The notes beneath the pieces are model-generated. The model was given only the letters and a program-made list of their open reading frames with translations. It was not told the origin of the DNA and searched no databases. From assembly GCF_900102215.1 (NCBI RefSeq), contig NZ_FNBG01000024.1, forward strand, positions 1 to 64,000: a DNA stretch of 64,000 nt, read 5' to 3'. Shown piece by piece: positions 46,587-55,875 of this stretch. Positions within the stretch are counted from its first letter, which is position 1; every line of letters begins with the position of its first letter. The position numbers and the translations under genes were made by a program. This DNA is from Fontibacillus panacisegetis. Lineage in GTDB: Bacteria; Bacillota; Bacilli; Paenibacillales; Paenibacillaceae.

Positions 46587-47177
46587 TCAAGGCTTTTTTA
46601 AAGACATACTAGCTATCTCTTCGTACATTGGTTGATTGCCTAAATTTGTACGATATATTACAATTCGGTCTGCGATCCAGGTCCCAAAGCTTGCATTAGT
46701 GTTAAGAGCGCTAATAACCTCGGGGTTAAGCTCCTCTTCCTCACGATATTTGCGTGCTATTGTAATATGTGGATGATAGGCTCGATCCTCAGCTATATAT
46801 CCAAGCTCTGCACTTGATGAAGTAACATCATGATATAGGTCATGCAGGGCTGTAATATCCCCATTGACCCCTCCCCACAGCACACGGGGCTGACGGGGTC
46901 TTCCAAATGTCCCTACACCCACAGCCTCCATTTTGAATGGAGCCATTTCTGCTACTCCCCTCATTAAAACTTCTTTTAACTTCCCAATTCGATCAACTTC
47001 AGTATCTCCAAGAAACTGAACGGTAATATGATAATCCTCTGCATGGACCCATTTTCTGAATTGCAGCTGTGCCCTATGCTCCCGACTCCAGGAATTCATG
47101 GTTTGCTTTATCTCCTCAGGAATAGGAACAGCAATAAAAATACGCCATAGCTGCTTGCTATTTCCATTAACTAACAT
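46587..47177 (-). CDS. thpR: RNA 2',3'-cyclic phosphodiesterase
   Basis: A 196-residue member of the 2H phosphoesterase family (ThpR/LigT). The two H-x-T motifs are in EDYHITVQFLG and YHPHITIARKY, spaced as usual, with WRIFIAVPIPEEI at the start. It opens 2',3'-cyclic phosphates on RNA. AAGGATGTGA precedes the ATG. It converges with the glycosyltransferase gene, 23 bases apart. Confidence 0.9.
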   Translation of the reverse strand: MLVNGNSKQLWRIFIAVPIPEEIKQTMNSWSREHRAQLQFRKWVHAEDYHITVQFLGDTEVDRIGKLKEVLMRGVAEMAPFKMEAVGVGTFGRPRQPRVLWGGVNGDITALHDLYHDVTSSSAELGYIAEDRAYHPHITIARKYREEEELNPEVISALNTNASFGTWIADRIVIYRTNLGNQPMYEEIASMSLKKP

Positions 47178-47352
47178 GCAATGTCACATCCTTGTAATTT
47201 ATTTTCCTATTTTTTCATTTTTTCGCCACAAATCGACGTTGTTCGTTATTATTTACATAACAATTCGACTATATAATATGTAATAGTATTTATTAGTTCT
47301 TTCGTCTTATACTTACTTAACATTAATTAATCCATTATAAAGGAGTACCATT

Positions 47353-49047
47353 ATGGGATTTGCTAGAAAAATTACTCTTGTTCTAATTAGCCTACTGGTA
47401 TTAGTAGGCACTTTGATTGGGGTTTTTACTTATCAAACGGCATATAGACAGGTCGAAGATTCCGTCGGCATAGAAACAGTTGGCTGTGCTAATATTACTA
47501 CAGGACTTGTAGACCCAAGCATTATAGAACAACTTGCTCAAGGCCAGCAATCAGGTCTGGCATCCCTTGAAGAACGGTTGAACTGGACAGTAGATCACAA
47601 ATCACTTTTCAAAGAAGTATTTATTCTATCACTTGACGGTGTAATTCTTGCGGCAGATTCCAACTTGAAGGGACGAGGATATGCAGCCGGAGAATCCTTC
47701 TATTTAGACAAAGCTGATGTGGATATGATCAAAGATATGCGTCACGCGGTTTATTCATCAGTATACACGTATGATGGAGCTCAACTGCTTAGCGGATACG
47801 CACCTATTTTTAAAGACCATGATCCTAATCAGGATATCATCGGTATGATGGTCATTAATTTTGACGCTTCCATTATTCATGATCGTACCGTTGAAATTGT
47901 TACCCTTCCCTTTATTATCGGAGGTATCATCTTTGTACTAACTGCTATAATCGTGTATTTCTTCATCCACCGTATGATCAGACCTATCGAGCAATTATCC
48001 CTTCAAGTAAACAGAGTTGCCCAAGGTGACCTGACCGTACAACCTGTCACCCTATCAAGTAAGGATGAAGTCGGAAAGCTTACAAGGGATTTTGCAAACA
48101 TGACAGCAAATTTGCGCCAATTGATCACAGAGGCTAACGATATGTCGTTGCAGGTCGCCTCATCATCACAGCAGCTATCTGCGAGTGTTGATCAGACTGG
48201 TAAAGCAAGTGAACAAACCGCGAATATCTCACAGGGATTAGCTGAAGGTGCAGAGAAGCAGTTAAATAGTCTCGAAAAAAGCTCCACTGCATTACAAGAG
48301 ATGTCTGACTTTGTCCAGCATATTGTAGAAAACACTGACAATGTCTCACATGCTGCAATGCAATCCACAGTCTCTGCTCAAAAAGGGGTAGAATCGATCC
48401 AACTTAGTGTTAAGCAGATGAACAAGATGGAAGATAAAATGAAGCAGCTCTCTACTAACGTTGAAACTTTAGGTGCTCACTCTCGGGAAATCCAAAGTAT
48501 TTTGGAGATTATTACGGATATTTCCGCTGAAACTAACCTGCTCGCTATTAATGCCGCAATTGAAGCAGCCCGAGCTGGTGAATATGGCAGTGGTTTTGCA
48601 GTTGTCGCCTCATCAGTACGGAAGCTAGCTGAACGTTCAGCCACTTCTGCACAACAAATTGCGTCGATCATTTCATTTATCGTTACTCAAATGGAATCAA
48701 CTGCAAATACGATGGAAGAAGCATCCCATGAAGTCAGACACGGTACACAGCTCGTAAAAAATGCAGGGCTCTCATTCAACGAAATAGAGCTTTCCTCAAA
48801 AACTACCGAAGAAGCTATTGAAAAAGTCAGCGCGGCAATTCATCAGCTCTCTGGAAACTCTAAGCTGCTCGTTCAATCAATTGAACAAATTATAGAAATC
48901 GCATATGGAACAGTTGATGGAGCTCAGAGTATATCTGCTGCTTCAGAGGAGCATCTGGCTGTCATGGAAGAGGTTGATGCTTCTGCTACCTTCCTGTCCA
49001 GCATATCCGAGAAATTGCATACTCGAATCGAAAAATTTAAAGTGTAA
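47353..49047 (+). CDS. Methyl-accepting chemotaxis protein
   Basis: A 564-residue chemoreceptor. It has an N-terminal transmembrane helix (about residues 7-28), an extracellular sensing domain of some 160 residues in single-Cache style ([14 protein letters not shown]), a second helix (about 190-211), HAMP ([19 protein letters not shown]) and a cytoplasmic coiled coil. The hairpin tip reads [20 protein letters not shown] with [25 protein letters not shown], the conserved CheA/CheW contact. The usual tip glutamate order is slightly altered (AGEYG, where AGEQG or AGEHG is common). Ligand unknown. AAGGAG precedes the ATG. Confidence 0.92.
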   Translation: MGFARKITLVLISLLVLVGTLIGVFTYQTAYRQVEDSVGIETVGCANITTGLVDPSIIEQLAQGQQSGLASLEERLNWTVDHKSLFKEVFILSLDGVILAADSNLKGRGYAAGESFYLDKADVDMIKDMRHAVYSSVYTYDGAQLLSGYAPIFKDHDPNQDIIGMMVINFDASIIHDRTVEIVTLPFIIGGIIFVLTAIIVYFFIHRMIRPIEQLSLQVNRVAQGDLTVQPVTLSSKDEVGKLTRDFANMTANLRQLITEANDMSLQVASSSQQLSASVDQTGKASEQTANISQGLAEGAEKQLNSLEKSSTALQEMSDFVQHIVENTDNVSHAAMQSTVSAQKGVESIQLSVKQMNKMEDKMKQLSTNVETLGAHSREIQSILEIITDISAETNLLAINAAIEAARAGEYGSGFAVVASSVRKLAERSATSAQQIASIISFIVTQMESTANTMEEASHEVRHGTQLVKNAGLSFNEIELSSKTTEEAIEKVSAAIHQLSGNSKLLVQSIEQIIEIAYGTVDGAQSISAASEEHLAVMEEVDASATFLSSISEKLHTRIEKFKV

Positions 49048-49050
49048 ACA

Positions 49051-49098
49051 AAAAAGATCCCGCGAAAAGAACGGTAATACAGTTCTCGTGGGATTTTT
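49051..49098 (+). terminator. Terminator of the chemoreceptor gene
   Basis: GATCCCGCGA..AGAAC and GTTCTCGTGGGAT pair, followed by TTTTT. The A run on the left could serve the convergent ybaK gene. Confidence 0.75.
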
Positions 49099-49133
49099 CC
49101 ATTTTCTTATTCCTCAATTGATTACTGCGCTTG

Positions 49134-49616
49134 TTACTCCTCTACCCTAAGCAAAGAAGTAAACCTTGCTGATACCCCATCGGCAAGCTGCTCTGGCTCA
49201 AGCTCCAACTGCAAGCCGATCTTCCCAGCACTAACAATCATCGTCTGCAAATCTACTGCGCTGCTATCAATAAATGTAGGATATAACTTTTTCATGCCAA
49301 TCGGTGAACATCCTCCGCGAACATAGCCCGTCCATTTCAACAGCTCTTTTACCGGAAGCATTTCTATCTTTTTTACTTCTGCTGCCCTTGCCGCCTTTTT
49401 CAAATCTAATTCCTCAGCTACTGGGATAACAAAAACAAACAAATTAGCTCCCTGATGAGCAACCAGCGTTTTAAACACCATCTCAGGCTTTTTTCCAATT
49501 TTCTCTGCAACTGCTTCGCCATGGATTTTGCCATCTTCATTGTCATACACATGTATTTGATACGGAATTTTAGCCTTGTCTAAAATCCGGATAGCATTGG
49601 TCTTGTGCTCTGCCAT
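49134..49616 (-). CDS. ybaK: Cys-tRNA(Pro) deacylase YbaK
   Basis: A 160-residue YbaK/EbsC-family protein that hydrolyses Cys mischarged on tRNA-Pro. It shows TNAIRILDKAKIPYQIHVYD at the start, EKIGKKPEMVFKTLVA, the DLKKAARAAEVKKIEM stretch and the loop GYVRGGCSPIGMKK. The length is normal for the free-standing protein. It converges with the chemoreceptor gene across a terminator. Confidence 0.93.
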   Translation of the reverse strand: MAEHKTNAIRILDKAKIPYQIHVYDNEDGKIHGEAVAEKIGKKPEMVFKTLVAHQGANLFVFVIPVAEELDLKKAARAAEVKKIEMLPVKELLKWTGYVRGGCSPIGMKKLYPTFIDSSAVDLQTMIVSAGKIGLQLELEPEQLADGVSARFTSLLRVEE

Positions 49617-49657
49617 GTTACTACTCCTTTTTCACGAAAATAATGAATACATAACTT

Positions 49658-50062
49658 AGGGCTGTCCCAAAAGTAGGTTTACTGTCAAAACTAGAAATAG
49701 CGGTGCAAGGAAGACGACCCTGCACCGCTTGATCCTTGATCCCGTCACATTCTATGACCGTATCTCATGTGAAATAGTGTCATGATGCGGAATTCCTGAA
49801 ATTCCTGCAAATGTGCAGGCTTTGATCATGTAAAGTCTCTAAATGCCCTAAATTGCTGCAAATGTGCAGGCTTCCACTAAGGATTCTCTTCAAACTAGTC
49901 TATTCTGAACAATATTCCTGCAGTTTTGCATGCTTTTGTTCATTTTTTCATGGCTACTTTTAAAAAACTGCATTTTTGGTATGCTTTTCCTGATATCTTG
50001 CCTTTCCACTGCTAAAGAAGCGTCTCTCAAAGCTATCTTAGATAACTTTGAGAGACAGCCTC
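49658..50062. mobile_element. MITE-like element, copy 1
   Basis: About 405 bases starting AGGGCTGTCCCAAAAGTAGG and ending in the weaker inverse GAGAGACAGCCTC. Inside are a GCGGTGCA/TGCACCGC hairpin near 49700 and a CTGCA tetrad at 49805, 49856, 49918 and 49968 (51-62-50). Near the right end GTCTCTCAAAG and its complement form another hairpin. No ORF of note. It is about 90% like copy 3 by eye. Confidence 0.75.
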
Positions 50063-50089
50063 TTAAGCTTAAGATCTGGATTTCTATGC

Positions 50090-50554
50090 TTATTTACCCA
50101 AATACGAATTAAGCATCCAGCTATGTTTCTCAATCGTTGACAAAATGCCTAACAGCAAATCACCGGAAGCTTGGTCTTCAGCTTCATCAGCAATCTTCAT
50201 TCCGTGCTTAAGTTCACTTCCCAATACTTTAAAATCAGCTATAATTGATTCGACCATTGCATTTGCATCCTCAGACCCTGTAGCTTCAGACAAAGTTGCA
50301 ACTGCCAAGGAGTCAGAGAGAGTAGCTACAGGTCTACCGCCAATTGCCAGCAAACGTTCAGCAATTTCATCGATATAATTTGCCGCTTCATTATACAGTT
50401 CTTCGAATTTCTCATGAAGTCTAAAGAAATTAGAACCCTTCACATACCAATGGAAATTATGGAGCTTGGTGTACAATACAGTCCAGTTAGCGATTTGCAA
50501 ATTCAGTTCTTTCTCCAGAGCTTGTTCACTTTGAGTTAATACTTGATTTGTCAT
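50090..50554 (-). CDS. dps: Dps/ferritin-like DNA-binding protein
   Basis: A 154-residue Dps-family protein, which stores iron as a 12-mer and protects DNA from peroxide. Ferroxidase ligands are visible in KLHNFHWYVKGSNFFRLHEK and the later EELYNEAANYIDEIAERLLA. The N-terminus is short, so direct DNA binding is uncertain. ATG 50554 follows GGAGGA by seven bases; the frame could be read six codons upstream. A TTTAGACTAAA palindrome about 85 bases upstream might be an operator, but it does not fit the PerR box well. Confidence 0.92.
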   Translation of the reverse strand: MTNQVLTQSEQALEKELNLQIANWTVLYTKLHNFHWYVKGSNFFRLHEKFEELYNEAANYIDEIAERLLAIGGRPVATLSDSLAVATLSEATGSEDANAMVESIIADFKVLGSELKHGMKIADEAEDQASGDLLLGILSTIEKHSWMLNSYLGK

Positions 50555-50813
50555 AATAAATCCTCCATTCATGATATAGTATGAAGCACATATTGTGTAT
50601 AACTTAGCTTGGCATACTGTAAATTACTTATTTTAAATTTAGACTAAATCTAAATCCTGTTTATATATTACCACTGATCTACACCATTTGCAACTTTCAA
50701 TACATGAATTTCACATGAAATTTCTTTTTTACTGAATGAAGTTTATGTAATTTGTATCGCCAATATACAAAAAATGAGCTGGCATAATTATACCAACTCA
50801 TCACTTGCATATT

Positions 50814-51197
50814 TTAAACTCCTGAACGAATCTGTAGCTTTAATTGCTCCAGACTTCGTTCCATTTGCCGGATTCCGTCTTCTACCAAACGACGATCTAC
50901 CGCGTCTGCAGTATCAATTTGCGGTTTACGGGATACAAGAGATTTCCGCTCTTCTTCCCAATAAGCTTGACGGCGCTGTATTTCTTTATATTTATCCAAC
51001 AGATCCGTGATAATTTCATAGAAGCGTTCATAATCGACAATTACATCATCTAGAAAACGGTCAACTTCTTCTTTTTCATAACCCCGCATCTTCACATCAA
51101 ATTCTTTGTCATGAATACTCAGCGCATCCAGCTTAATGCCGAGCTGCTTGAATAATCCCTTCTGGTCTTCTAATTTACGCGCGTAATCGTCCTGCAT
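50814..51197 (-). CDS. DivIVA-domain protein
   Basis: A 127-residue protein with a DivIVA N-terminal domain: LDALSIHDKEFDVKMRGYEK then EEVDRFLDDVIVDYERF, followed by a coiled coil. DivIVA and GpsB proteins bind curved membrane and organise division and wall synthesis. The short coiled coil and lack of a long C-terminal part make it nearer to GpsB in size, but I cannot assign it. GGAGGG precedes the ATG. It stands between dps and the GIY-YIG gene. Confidence 0.85.
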   Translation of the reverse strand: MQDDYARKLEDQKGLFKQLGIKLDALSIHDKEFDVKMRGYEKEEVDRFLDDVIVDYERFYEIITDLLDKYKEIQRRQAYWEEERKSLVSRKPQIDTADAVDRRLVEDGIRQMERSLEQLKLQIRSGV

Positions 51198-51284
51198 GGG
51201 TATCCCTCCGTACCTAAAGCTAACAAATAGGTTACTTTACATTTTCATTTTATAATGTACCACATTTGCAAGCGTTTATCGACG

Positions 51285-51695
51285 TTAAACCCGTTTCTTA
51301 TGATACCCACGTTCATTGAAGGGTTGAATTTGTTCGATCCAATTCAATTCTAGATCAGCTGCAAGCTTTCTATACTTCTTAAGTTCACTCTGATCCGTGA
51401 CTCTTTCTTCCTGTGGTTTGATTCGTTCCAGAACCTCGAATACAAATTTATCTTTTCCAAATTCCTTCCATTCCTTTTGCAATTCCTTGTTCACATGATT
51501 ACCCATTTGAAGAATAAACATCTCCTTATTACAGGCTCCGTCAAGGTTCAAGCTGGAGTCAATAAACACTTTTCCATTCTCTACATTTCTGATTTGATAA
51601 ACTCCCATCGGCCGATGTGTTTGCATGTACTCATCTCCGATTTGTTTACGTCTTGCCTTTTGTAACTTGTCCAGAGTACTCACTCCTTTACCCAA
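51285..51695 (-). CDS. GIY-YIG-like protein
   Basis: A 136-residue protein with a degenerate GIY-YIG core: GVYQIRNVENGKVFIDSS stands for the GIY...YIG pair, then LQKEWKEFGKDKFVFEVLE. The second motif has FID, so nuclease activity is doubtful. The start is uncertain: TTG 51695 has GGAAG six bases upstream, whereas GTG 51683 would begin MSTLDKLQKARRK, as homologues I recall do, but abuts the AAAGGA site. It overlaps the DUF2087 gene by 16 bases and is probably co-expressed with it. Confidence 0.75.
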   Translation of the reverse strand: MGKGVSTLDKLQKARRKQIGDEYMQTHRPMGVYQIRNVENGKVFIDSSLNLDGACNKEMFILQMGNHVNKELQKEWKEFGKDKFVFEVLERIKPQEERVTDQSELKKYRKLAADLELNWIEQIQPFNERGYHKKRV

Positions 51696-52441
51696 TACAT
51701 ACTTCCATCATCTTTTCTGTCTAAAAAACCATATTCAATTAGATAACGACGCAGGGTCACATAGTCCGAATCAGCTGTTCGCAGAATTTCATTCACTTCT
51801 TTTTCCGAATATTTTTTATTCGAATCAAATCGGTTCATGATATGTCTAAGAATAGCAAGCTTCATCTTTTGCTTTTTCGGAAAATGAGATAATGGACCTT
51901 CTGGTCCTTCCTTAAAAAATTTCTTAATGATCTCATCGTTTTCTTTAGTGGTCATGACATATCTCTCATCCACCATAGTTGCAGTACGATGTACAGGTAC
52001 AAAGGAAGCAGCTGGTGCTTTCTCTTCCATCATTTCGAGGATCGTCAAATAAATTTTCGCCTGCTTCATTTTCTCTCTAAGGGTAAAACGGTGATTACGA
52101 ATCGTTGAAGTACTGCCAACCTCATAACGTTTGGCGATCTCCTGATCTCCCAGTCCTTCATGAAAAGCCTTTACCAGGTTTTTCTGCAAATCGGTAAGCC
52201 CAGTCAGCTTCTTATCGAGTCCGAGCAAGTATTGAAGCATCCCACCGTGCTCCTCTGCAACGTGAAGAGCCGTAAACTTTTCTGCCTCATAAAAAATCCC
52301 ATCCTGCTCATATATCAGCCCTTTAATGAACGACTTTCCGCATAGCAGGCACACAAAAGCTTCACTCTTCTCATCCCATACATAACCTTTCTTAAGTTCC
52401 GGAACAGTTGCGTCCCAAAACATTTCGGAAATTCCATACAT
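51680..52441 (-). CDS. DUF2087-domain transcriptional regulator
   Basis: A 253-residue protein in three parts: an N-terminal zinc-finger-like piece (CLLCGKSF ... HVAEEHGG), a LuxR-type helix-turn-helix (LTDLQKNLVKAFHEGLGDQE, IAKRYEVGSTSTIRNHRF), and a C-terminal DUF2087 domain (LSHFPKKQKMKLAILRHIMN to DSDYVTLRRYLIEYGFLDRK). Such proteins are inferred regulators. AAAGGGGTG lies about ten bases before the ATG. It precedes and overlaps the GIY-YIG gene. The signal is unknown. Confidence 0.82.
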   Translation of the reverse strand: MYGISEMFWDATVPELKKGYVWDEKSEAFVCLLCGKSFIKGLIYEQDGIFYEAEKFTALHVAEEHGGMLQYLLGLDKKLTGLTDLQKNLVKAFHEGLGDQEIAKRYEVGSTSTIRNHRFTLREKMKQAKIYLTILEMMEEKAPAASFVPVHRTATMVDERYVMTTKENDEIIKKFFKEGPEGPLSHFPKKQKMKLAILRHIMNRFDSNKKYSEKEVNEILRTADSDYVTLRRYLIEYGFLDRKDDGSMYWVKE

Positions 52442-52549
52442 TTAAACAAACACCCCTTTCATCTGTTTATTATATAGACGTTTTTATATATTGTCTATAT
52501 TTCAGAAAAAATAGAGCAATCTACCCTAAAATATAATAGATAATAACCG

Positions 52550-52734
52550 TGCGAGGGGAAGGTAACGGGTTCTGTTTTGAGGTGCACTTAGTAAACTTTT
52601 GGGTCGGCCCCCTTTTACTTTACTTCAGGGGATGAGAACCACATGGGGGTCATCGGAGTGAGGATCACCGCGGTTTGCGGGTGGACTGAACGAAGTTTCG
52701 CGCTGGTAGCGCGAGTGCCCGATCGGGACGATTA
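52550..52734. repeat. GC-rich hairpin-rich segment with MITE-end relic
   Basis: AAACTTTTGGGTCGGCCCC near 52597 looks like the right terminal repeat of an element related to the MITEs. It is followed by a segment richer in G and C with small hairpins (GCGCT-GGT-AGCGC) that runs straight into MITE copy 2. No ORF was found from 52442 to here. Confidence 0.4.
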
Positions 52735-53093
52735 GGGGCTGTCCCAAAAGTAGGTGTACTGTCTAAACTAGAAATAGCGGTGCAAGGAAGACGATCCGTG
52801 CACCGCTTGATCCCGCCACATGCTATGATCGTATCTCATATATCACGGGAACAGTGTCGTGATGAGGAATTCCTGTAAATTCCTGCAGAAGTGCAGGCTT
52901 TGTTTATGTAAAGCCTCTAATTGCCCTAAATTGCTGCAAATGTGCAGGCTTTCTCGAAGAATTATCTTCAAACTAGTCTATTCTGAACCATATTCCTGCA
53001 TTTTTGCAGGCTTTTGTCCATCCTTTTATGGATACTTTGGAAAAAACTGCATTTTTGCACGCTTTGCCTGATATCATGCCTCTCCACTGCTAT
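52735..53093. mobile_element. MITE-like element, copy 2 (right end lost)
   Basis: It starts GGGGCTGTCCCAAAAGTAGG and keeps the GCGGTGCA/TGCACCGC hairpin and the CTGCA tetrad at 52883, 52934, 52996 and 53047 (51-62-51). After TCCACTGCTAT near 53093 it departs from the other copies and lacks the right terminal repeat. The units are less decayed than in copy 1. Confidence 0.75.
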
Positions 53094-53189
53094 TGGCACA
53101 AGAAAGGCTCTTTTCCTAATCTGCAAGCTGGCGCCGCTTTTTCGATGTTTACAAATAGACTTGACATATTTCACCGCTGTGGTTTCTAG

Positions 53190-53408
53190 TTATTTTTTGG
53201 ATATCCTGGATTCATCTGAAAAGGTAGCGTAAAAAATAGTTGATGCAAGTATACATATTATTATAGATAAGACAATAAAAACATCCTGCATTGCTGGCGT
53301 TAAATCAACCAAATTAAGAGATAACTTCCCTAAAAGAGAACCTACTGGTAAAGAAACTAGAAGCAACAGAATTGTGATTATACCTACTGTGTGTTTACGC
53401 ATACTCAT
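53190..53408 (-). CDS. Small two-helix membrane protein
   Basis: A 72-residue frame with hydrophobic segments at about residues 8-28 and 43-62 and a charged C-terminus (SDESRISKK). I recognise no family. Two ATGs lie two codons apart (53408 and 53402), and neither has a strong ribosome binding site, so coding is likely but not certain. Bases 53409-53682 beyond it show nothing I can support. Confidence 0.5.
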   Translation of the reverse strand: MSMRKHTVGIITILLLLVSLPVGSLLGKLSLNLVDLTPAMQDVFIVLSIIICILASTIFYATFSDESRISKK

Positions 53409-53682
53409 TAGATTTTTGTATCAACACTATGCCCTCTCCCTTTCTTCCATGCATGGAATTTATACTTTTCCTCCTAATATAATTATTTTGATACACCATT
53501 TATAATTCCATATATTCCCTACTTATCCTTCTCCATGAAAAAAAACCCATGAAAATTTAATGTGCTGGATGTTTTTGGGCAAACAAGCGAAAAATAGACT
53601 TGGCGATGTTATGTAATGGCTGAAGAAGATAGCAGCAGAAGAGGACCGAAGAGTAAGTGCGGGCGCAATAAAATCTTAAAAG

Positions 53683-53714
53683 AAAAAAACCATCCGAGAG
53701 AAAGCTTCGGATGG
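53683..53714 (-). terminator. Terminator of the second tatA
   Basis: CCATCCGA and TCGGATGG form the stem, with TTTTTTT after it on the minus strand, 13 bases after the stop. Confidence 0.8.
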
Positions 53715-53727
53715 TTTAATTTATCTT

Positions 53728-53946
53728 CTATGATGTTTTATTTGCCTCTTGAGTTGTGTTTATCTCCTGAGCGTTGATCTCCTTAGGTTTCTCCTCTTCG
53801 AAGTCGCCACGAGCACCTCTCTTGAATTCCTTTAACATCGTACCGAAACTACGACCAAGTTCGGGCAGTTTGCTCGGACCAAACAACAGCAGAGCTGCGA
53901 TGATTAACAACAGCAAATGAGTAGGTCGCAACAAATTTTCAAGCAC
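53728..53946 (-). CDS. tatA: TatA-like protein, second copy
   Basis: A 72-residue TatA: membrane helix, then the FGPSKLPELGRSFG hinge and an amphipathic helix, ending in a polar tail. GTG 53946 is preferred since AGAGGTG lies six bases upstream; a GTG three codons earlier would include that site in the frame. No tatC is near, so it would use the TatC at 298-1059 or act with another. B. subtilis also has several TatA proteins, one per substrate group. Confidence 0.9.
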   Translation of the reverse strand: MLENLLRPTHLLLLIIAALLLFGPSKLPELGRSFGTMLKEFKRGARGDFEEEKPKEINAQEINTTQEANKTS

Positions 53947-54102
53947 AAATATCACCTCTCAGGTATATCTTTTTTAAAATTATACTACTTATTTCATCAC
54001 AAAGGGAAACAATTTCTCGTTCATTCGATAAATTAATCCAGAAACCAAAAACGACCTCTGGGCATAAGCTGTAGTATCAAGCATAACAAAGGGGCGAACA
54101 TC

Positions 54103-54714
54103 ATGAATTCTTACGGTTTGTTGGCTGTCGTTGTCATCGGTTTGGCTTCCAATCTGGATAACGCAGGAGTAGGAATTGCTTACGGCGTTCGAAAGATACG
54201 CATTCCATGGTACTCCAATTTAGCTATTGCCATCATTTCTTTCCTTGCTACATTGTTGTCCGGACTGTTCGGGAATTGGCTCGCTTTCTGGATTCATCCC
54301 TGGATTGGACAGTTAATCGGGACCATCGTCATCGTTTCTGTGGGAGTGTGGGTACTGCTCCAGCCCTTCGTTGAGAAAAAAGCAGTTCCCCTCGATCATG
54401 AAACCAATCCAGTAACACGCCTGCTCAGAAATCCGGAAGAAGCGGATAAGGACAGCTCTAAATCCATCAGCCTTGGTGAATCAATTCTGCTGGGTATCGC
54501 TCTGGCTATGAATGCGCTGGCCGGAGGATTTAATGCGGGCATTACTCACTTAAATATATGGTATACCTCGCTGTCCGTAGGGGTGTTCAGTTTTGTATTA
54601 CTTGCACTTTGCGCCGAATTTGGAGAGAAGTATGCAGCAGAGAAATTAGGTAATCGAGCGACCATTATTTCCGGGCTTTTGCTTATCTTTCTTGGCATTC
54701 ATCAATTGCTGTAG
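54103..54714 (+). CDS. ytaF: Sporulation membrane protein YtaF (MntP-like)
   Basis: A 203-residue membrane protein with six hydrophobic segments arranged as two similar halves. VVIGLASNLDNAGVGIAYGV in the first helix and GIALAMNALAGGFNAGIT in the fourth carry the polar residues expected of MntP/YtaF-type exporters. B. subtilis YtaF is a sporulation membrane protein; the transported ion, if any, is unproven. It stands alone on the plus strand, with a weak GGGG site before the ATG. Confidence 0.85.
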   Translation: MNSYGLLAVVVIGLASNLDNAGVGIAYGVRKIRIPWYSNLAIAIISFLATLLSGLFGNWLAFWIHPWIGQLIGTIVIVSVGVWVLLQPFVEKKAVPLDHETNPVTRLLRNPEEADKDSSKSISLGESILLGIALAMNALAGGFNAGITHLNIWYTSLSVGVFSFVLLALCAEFGEKYAAEKLGNRATIISGLLLIFLGIHQLL

Positions 54715-54805
54715 TATTAGCCAATCGAAAATTTATATGATTAATATTTTAAATTCCAGATAAATCCTTAAATGATCGTATATTCCTTAAAATGATATAT
54801 TCCTC

Positions 54806-54829
54806 TATAATTGTAGTAACAATTACAAT
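54806..54829 (+). promoter_or_regulatory. Candidate promoter and operator of the NHLP module
   Basis: TATAAT at 54806-54811 overlaps a perfect inverted repeat, ATTGTA-N8-TACAAT (54810-54829), some 40 bases before the gene start. No good -35 was found. A repressor bound here would block the -10 region. Confidence 0.45.
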
Positions 54830-54866
54830 CAGTCAGGAAGCTATGGTCAAGAGAGGAGGTGTAACT

Positions 54867-55808
54867 ATGAAATGGCTCTCCAGTTATCATCAAGACCTGG
54901 AACTTGCATTCGCAGAAGCCGCATCTATATTAGAAGCGCTGCCAGTAACACATAGACAACCTGCACTAGAGTTTCTCGATAAATTCCACCCGCTAAAAGA
55001 AGAACGTTCCAAAAACTACATATGTTATCTTCTTCCACTGTGGATGCACGAGCTGACCGGAGTTCCTCTTCATAAATGCAGGGAGTTTGCTGTAGCCAAT
55101 ATTTTTGGCATGCTGTATTACCAAATCATCGACGCCGTTATGGACGATCGGGATCAGGCTTCCACGAGCATGCTCCCTTTAGCAGAATTCATTCATCTGG
55201 AGTTTATTCATAAATATAGTCACTCGTTTCCCGCAACCTCTTCATTATGGGATTATTACAGAAAATACGTAGCTGAATGGGCTCAAGCTGTTTCTACAGA
55301 GAACAGTTCTGATTTCTTCTATGAAAACCCGGTACGTATGGGGCACAAGGCATCTCCGGTAAAGCTGTCTATTATAGCTCCACTTCTACTCTCTCATCGG
55401 GAAGAATTAATTCCGGAATTAGAAGAGGCTGTTGATACTGTTCTTATAACATTGCAGATGCTCGATGACTGGCAGGATTGGGAGAAGGATTTGTTAGAAG
55501 GCAATTACAATTCACTTGTATCCATGGTACAAACGGAGTGTGAAATTCCTAAGGACCGCCGGCCTACATCTGAGGAAATAAACCAGGCTATATATGTTAG
55601 AGGATTACTATCTACTTATGCTAATCGGGCAAATATACTTCATGTAAAACTTTCAAAAATACAGACTATAGTCCCTCATCTTTATGATTTCCATGCATCA
55701 CTACATAATAATATAGTAATTGGGGCTCAACACCATGAATCTGAAAGAAATTTGCTGTTACAAGGCGGACTAAACTATTATTTGTCGAAAATACCGAAAA
55801 ATTCCTAG
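54867..55808 (+). CDS. Class I isoprenoid-enzyme-like protein
   Basis: A 313-residue, mainly helical protein. Two aspartate-rich sites stand at the spacing expected for the class I isoprenoid fold: IIDAVMDDRDQ (Asp89, 93, 94, 96) and TLQMLDDWQDWEKD (Asp200, 201, 204). Such sites bind magnesium and prenyl diphosphate. It is not a clear chain-elongating synthase, since the first motif departs from DDxxD, and it has no membrane segment. ATG 54867 has an excellent AGGAGGTG site; upstream in-frame ATGs lack one. It is followed after 67 bases by an NHLP-type precursor peptide. I infer prenyl transfer to that peptide or terpene formation; neither is shown. Confidence 0.7.
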   Translation: MKWLSSYHQDLELAFAEAASILEALPVTHRQPALEFLDKFHPLKEERSKNYICYLLPLWMHELTGVPLHKCREFAVANIFGMLYYQIIDAVMDDRDQASTSMLPLAEFIHLEFIHKYSHSFPATSSLWDYYRKYVAEWAQAVSTENSSDFFYENPVRMGHKASPVKLSIIAPLLLSHREELIPELEEAVDTVLITLQMLDDWQDWEKDLLEGNYNSLVSMVQTECEIPKDRRPTSEEINQAIYVRGLLSTYANRANILHVKLSKIQTIVPHLYDFHASLHNNIVIGAQHHESERNLLLQGGLNYYLSKIPKNS

Positions 55809-55875
55809 ATTGCCCAAATATATAATGCTATACTTATGAGGTAAATATAACCATATTGAGAGAAAGGGTGATTCT

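Noticed and set aside
50638-50648. TTTAGACTAAA as a PerR/Fur box before dps
   Set aside because: The palindrome is short and does not fit the TTATAAT-N-ATTATAA consensus; kept only as a remark on dps.
53409-53682. Possible small gene in the gap before the second tatA
   Set aside because: No frame with a plausible start, ribosome site or familiar sequence was found.
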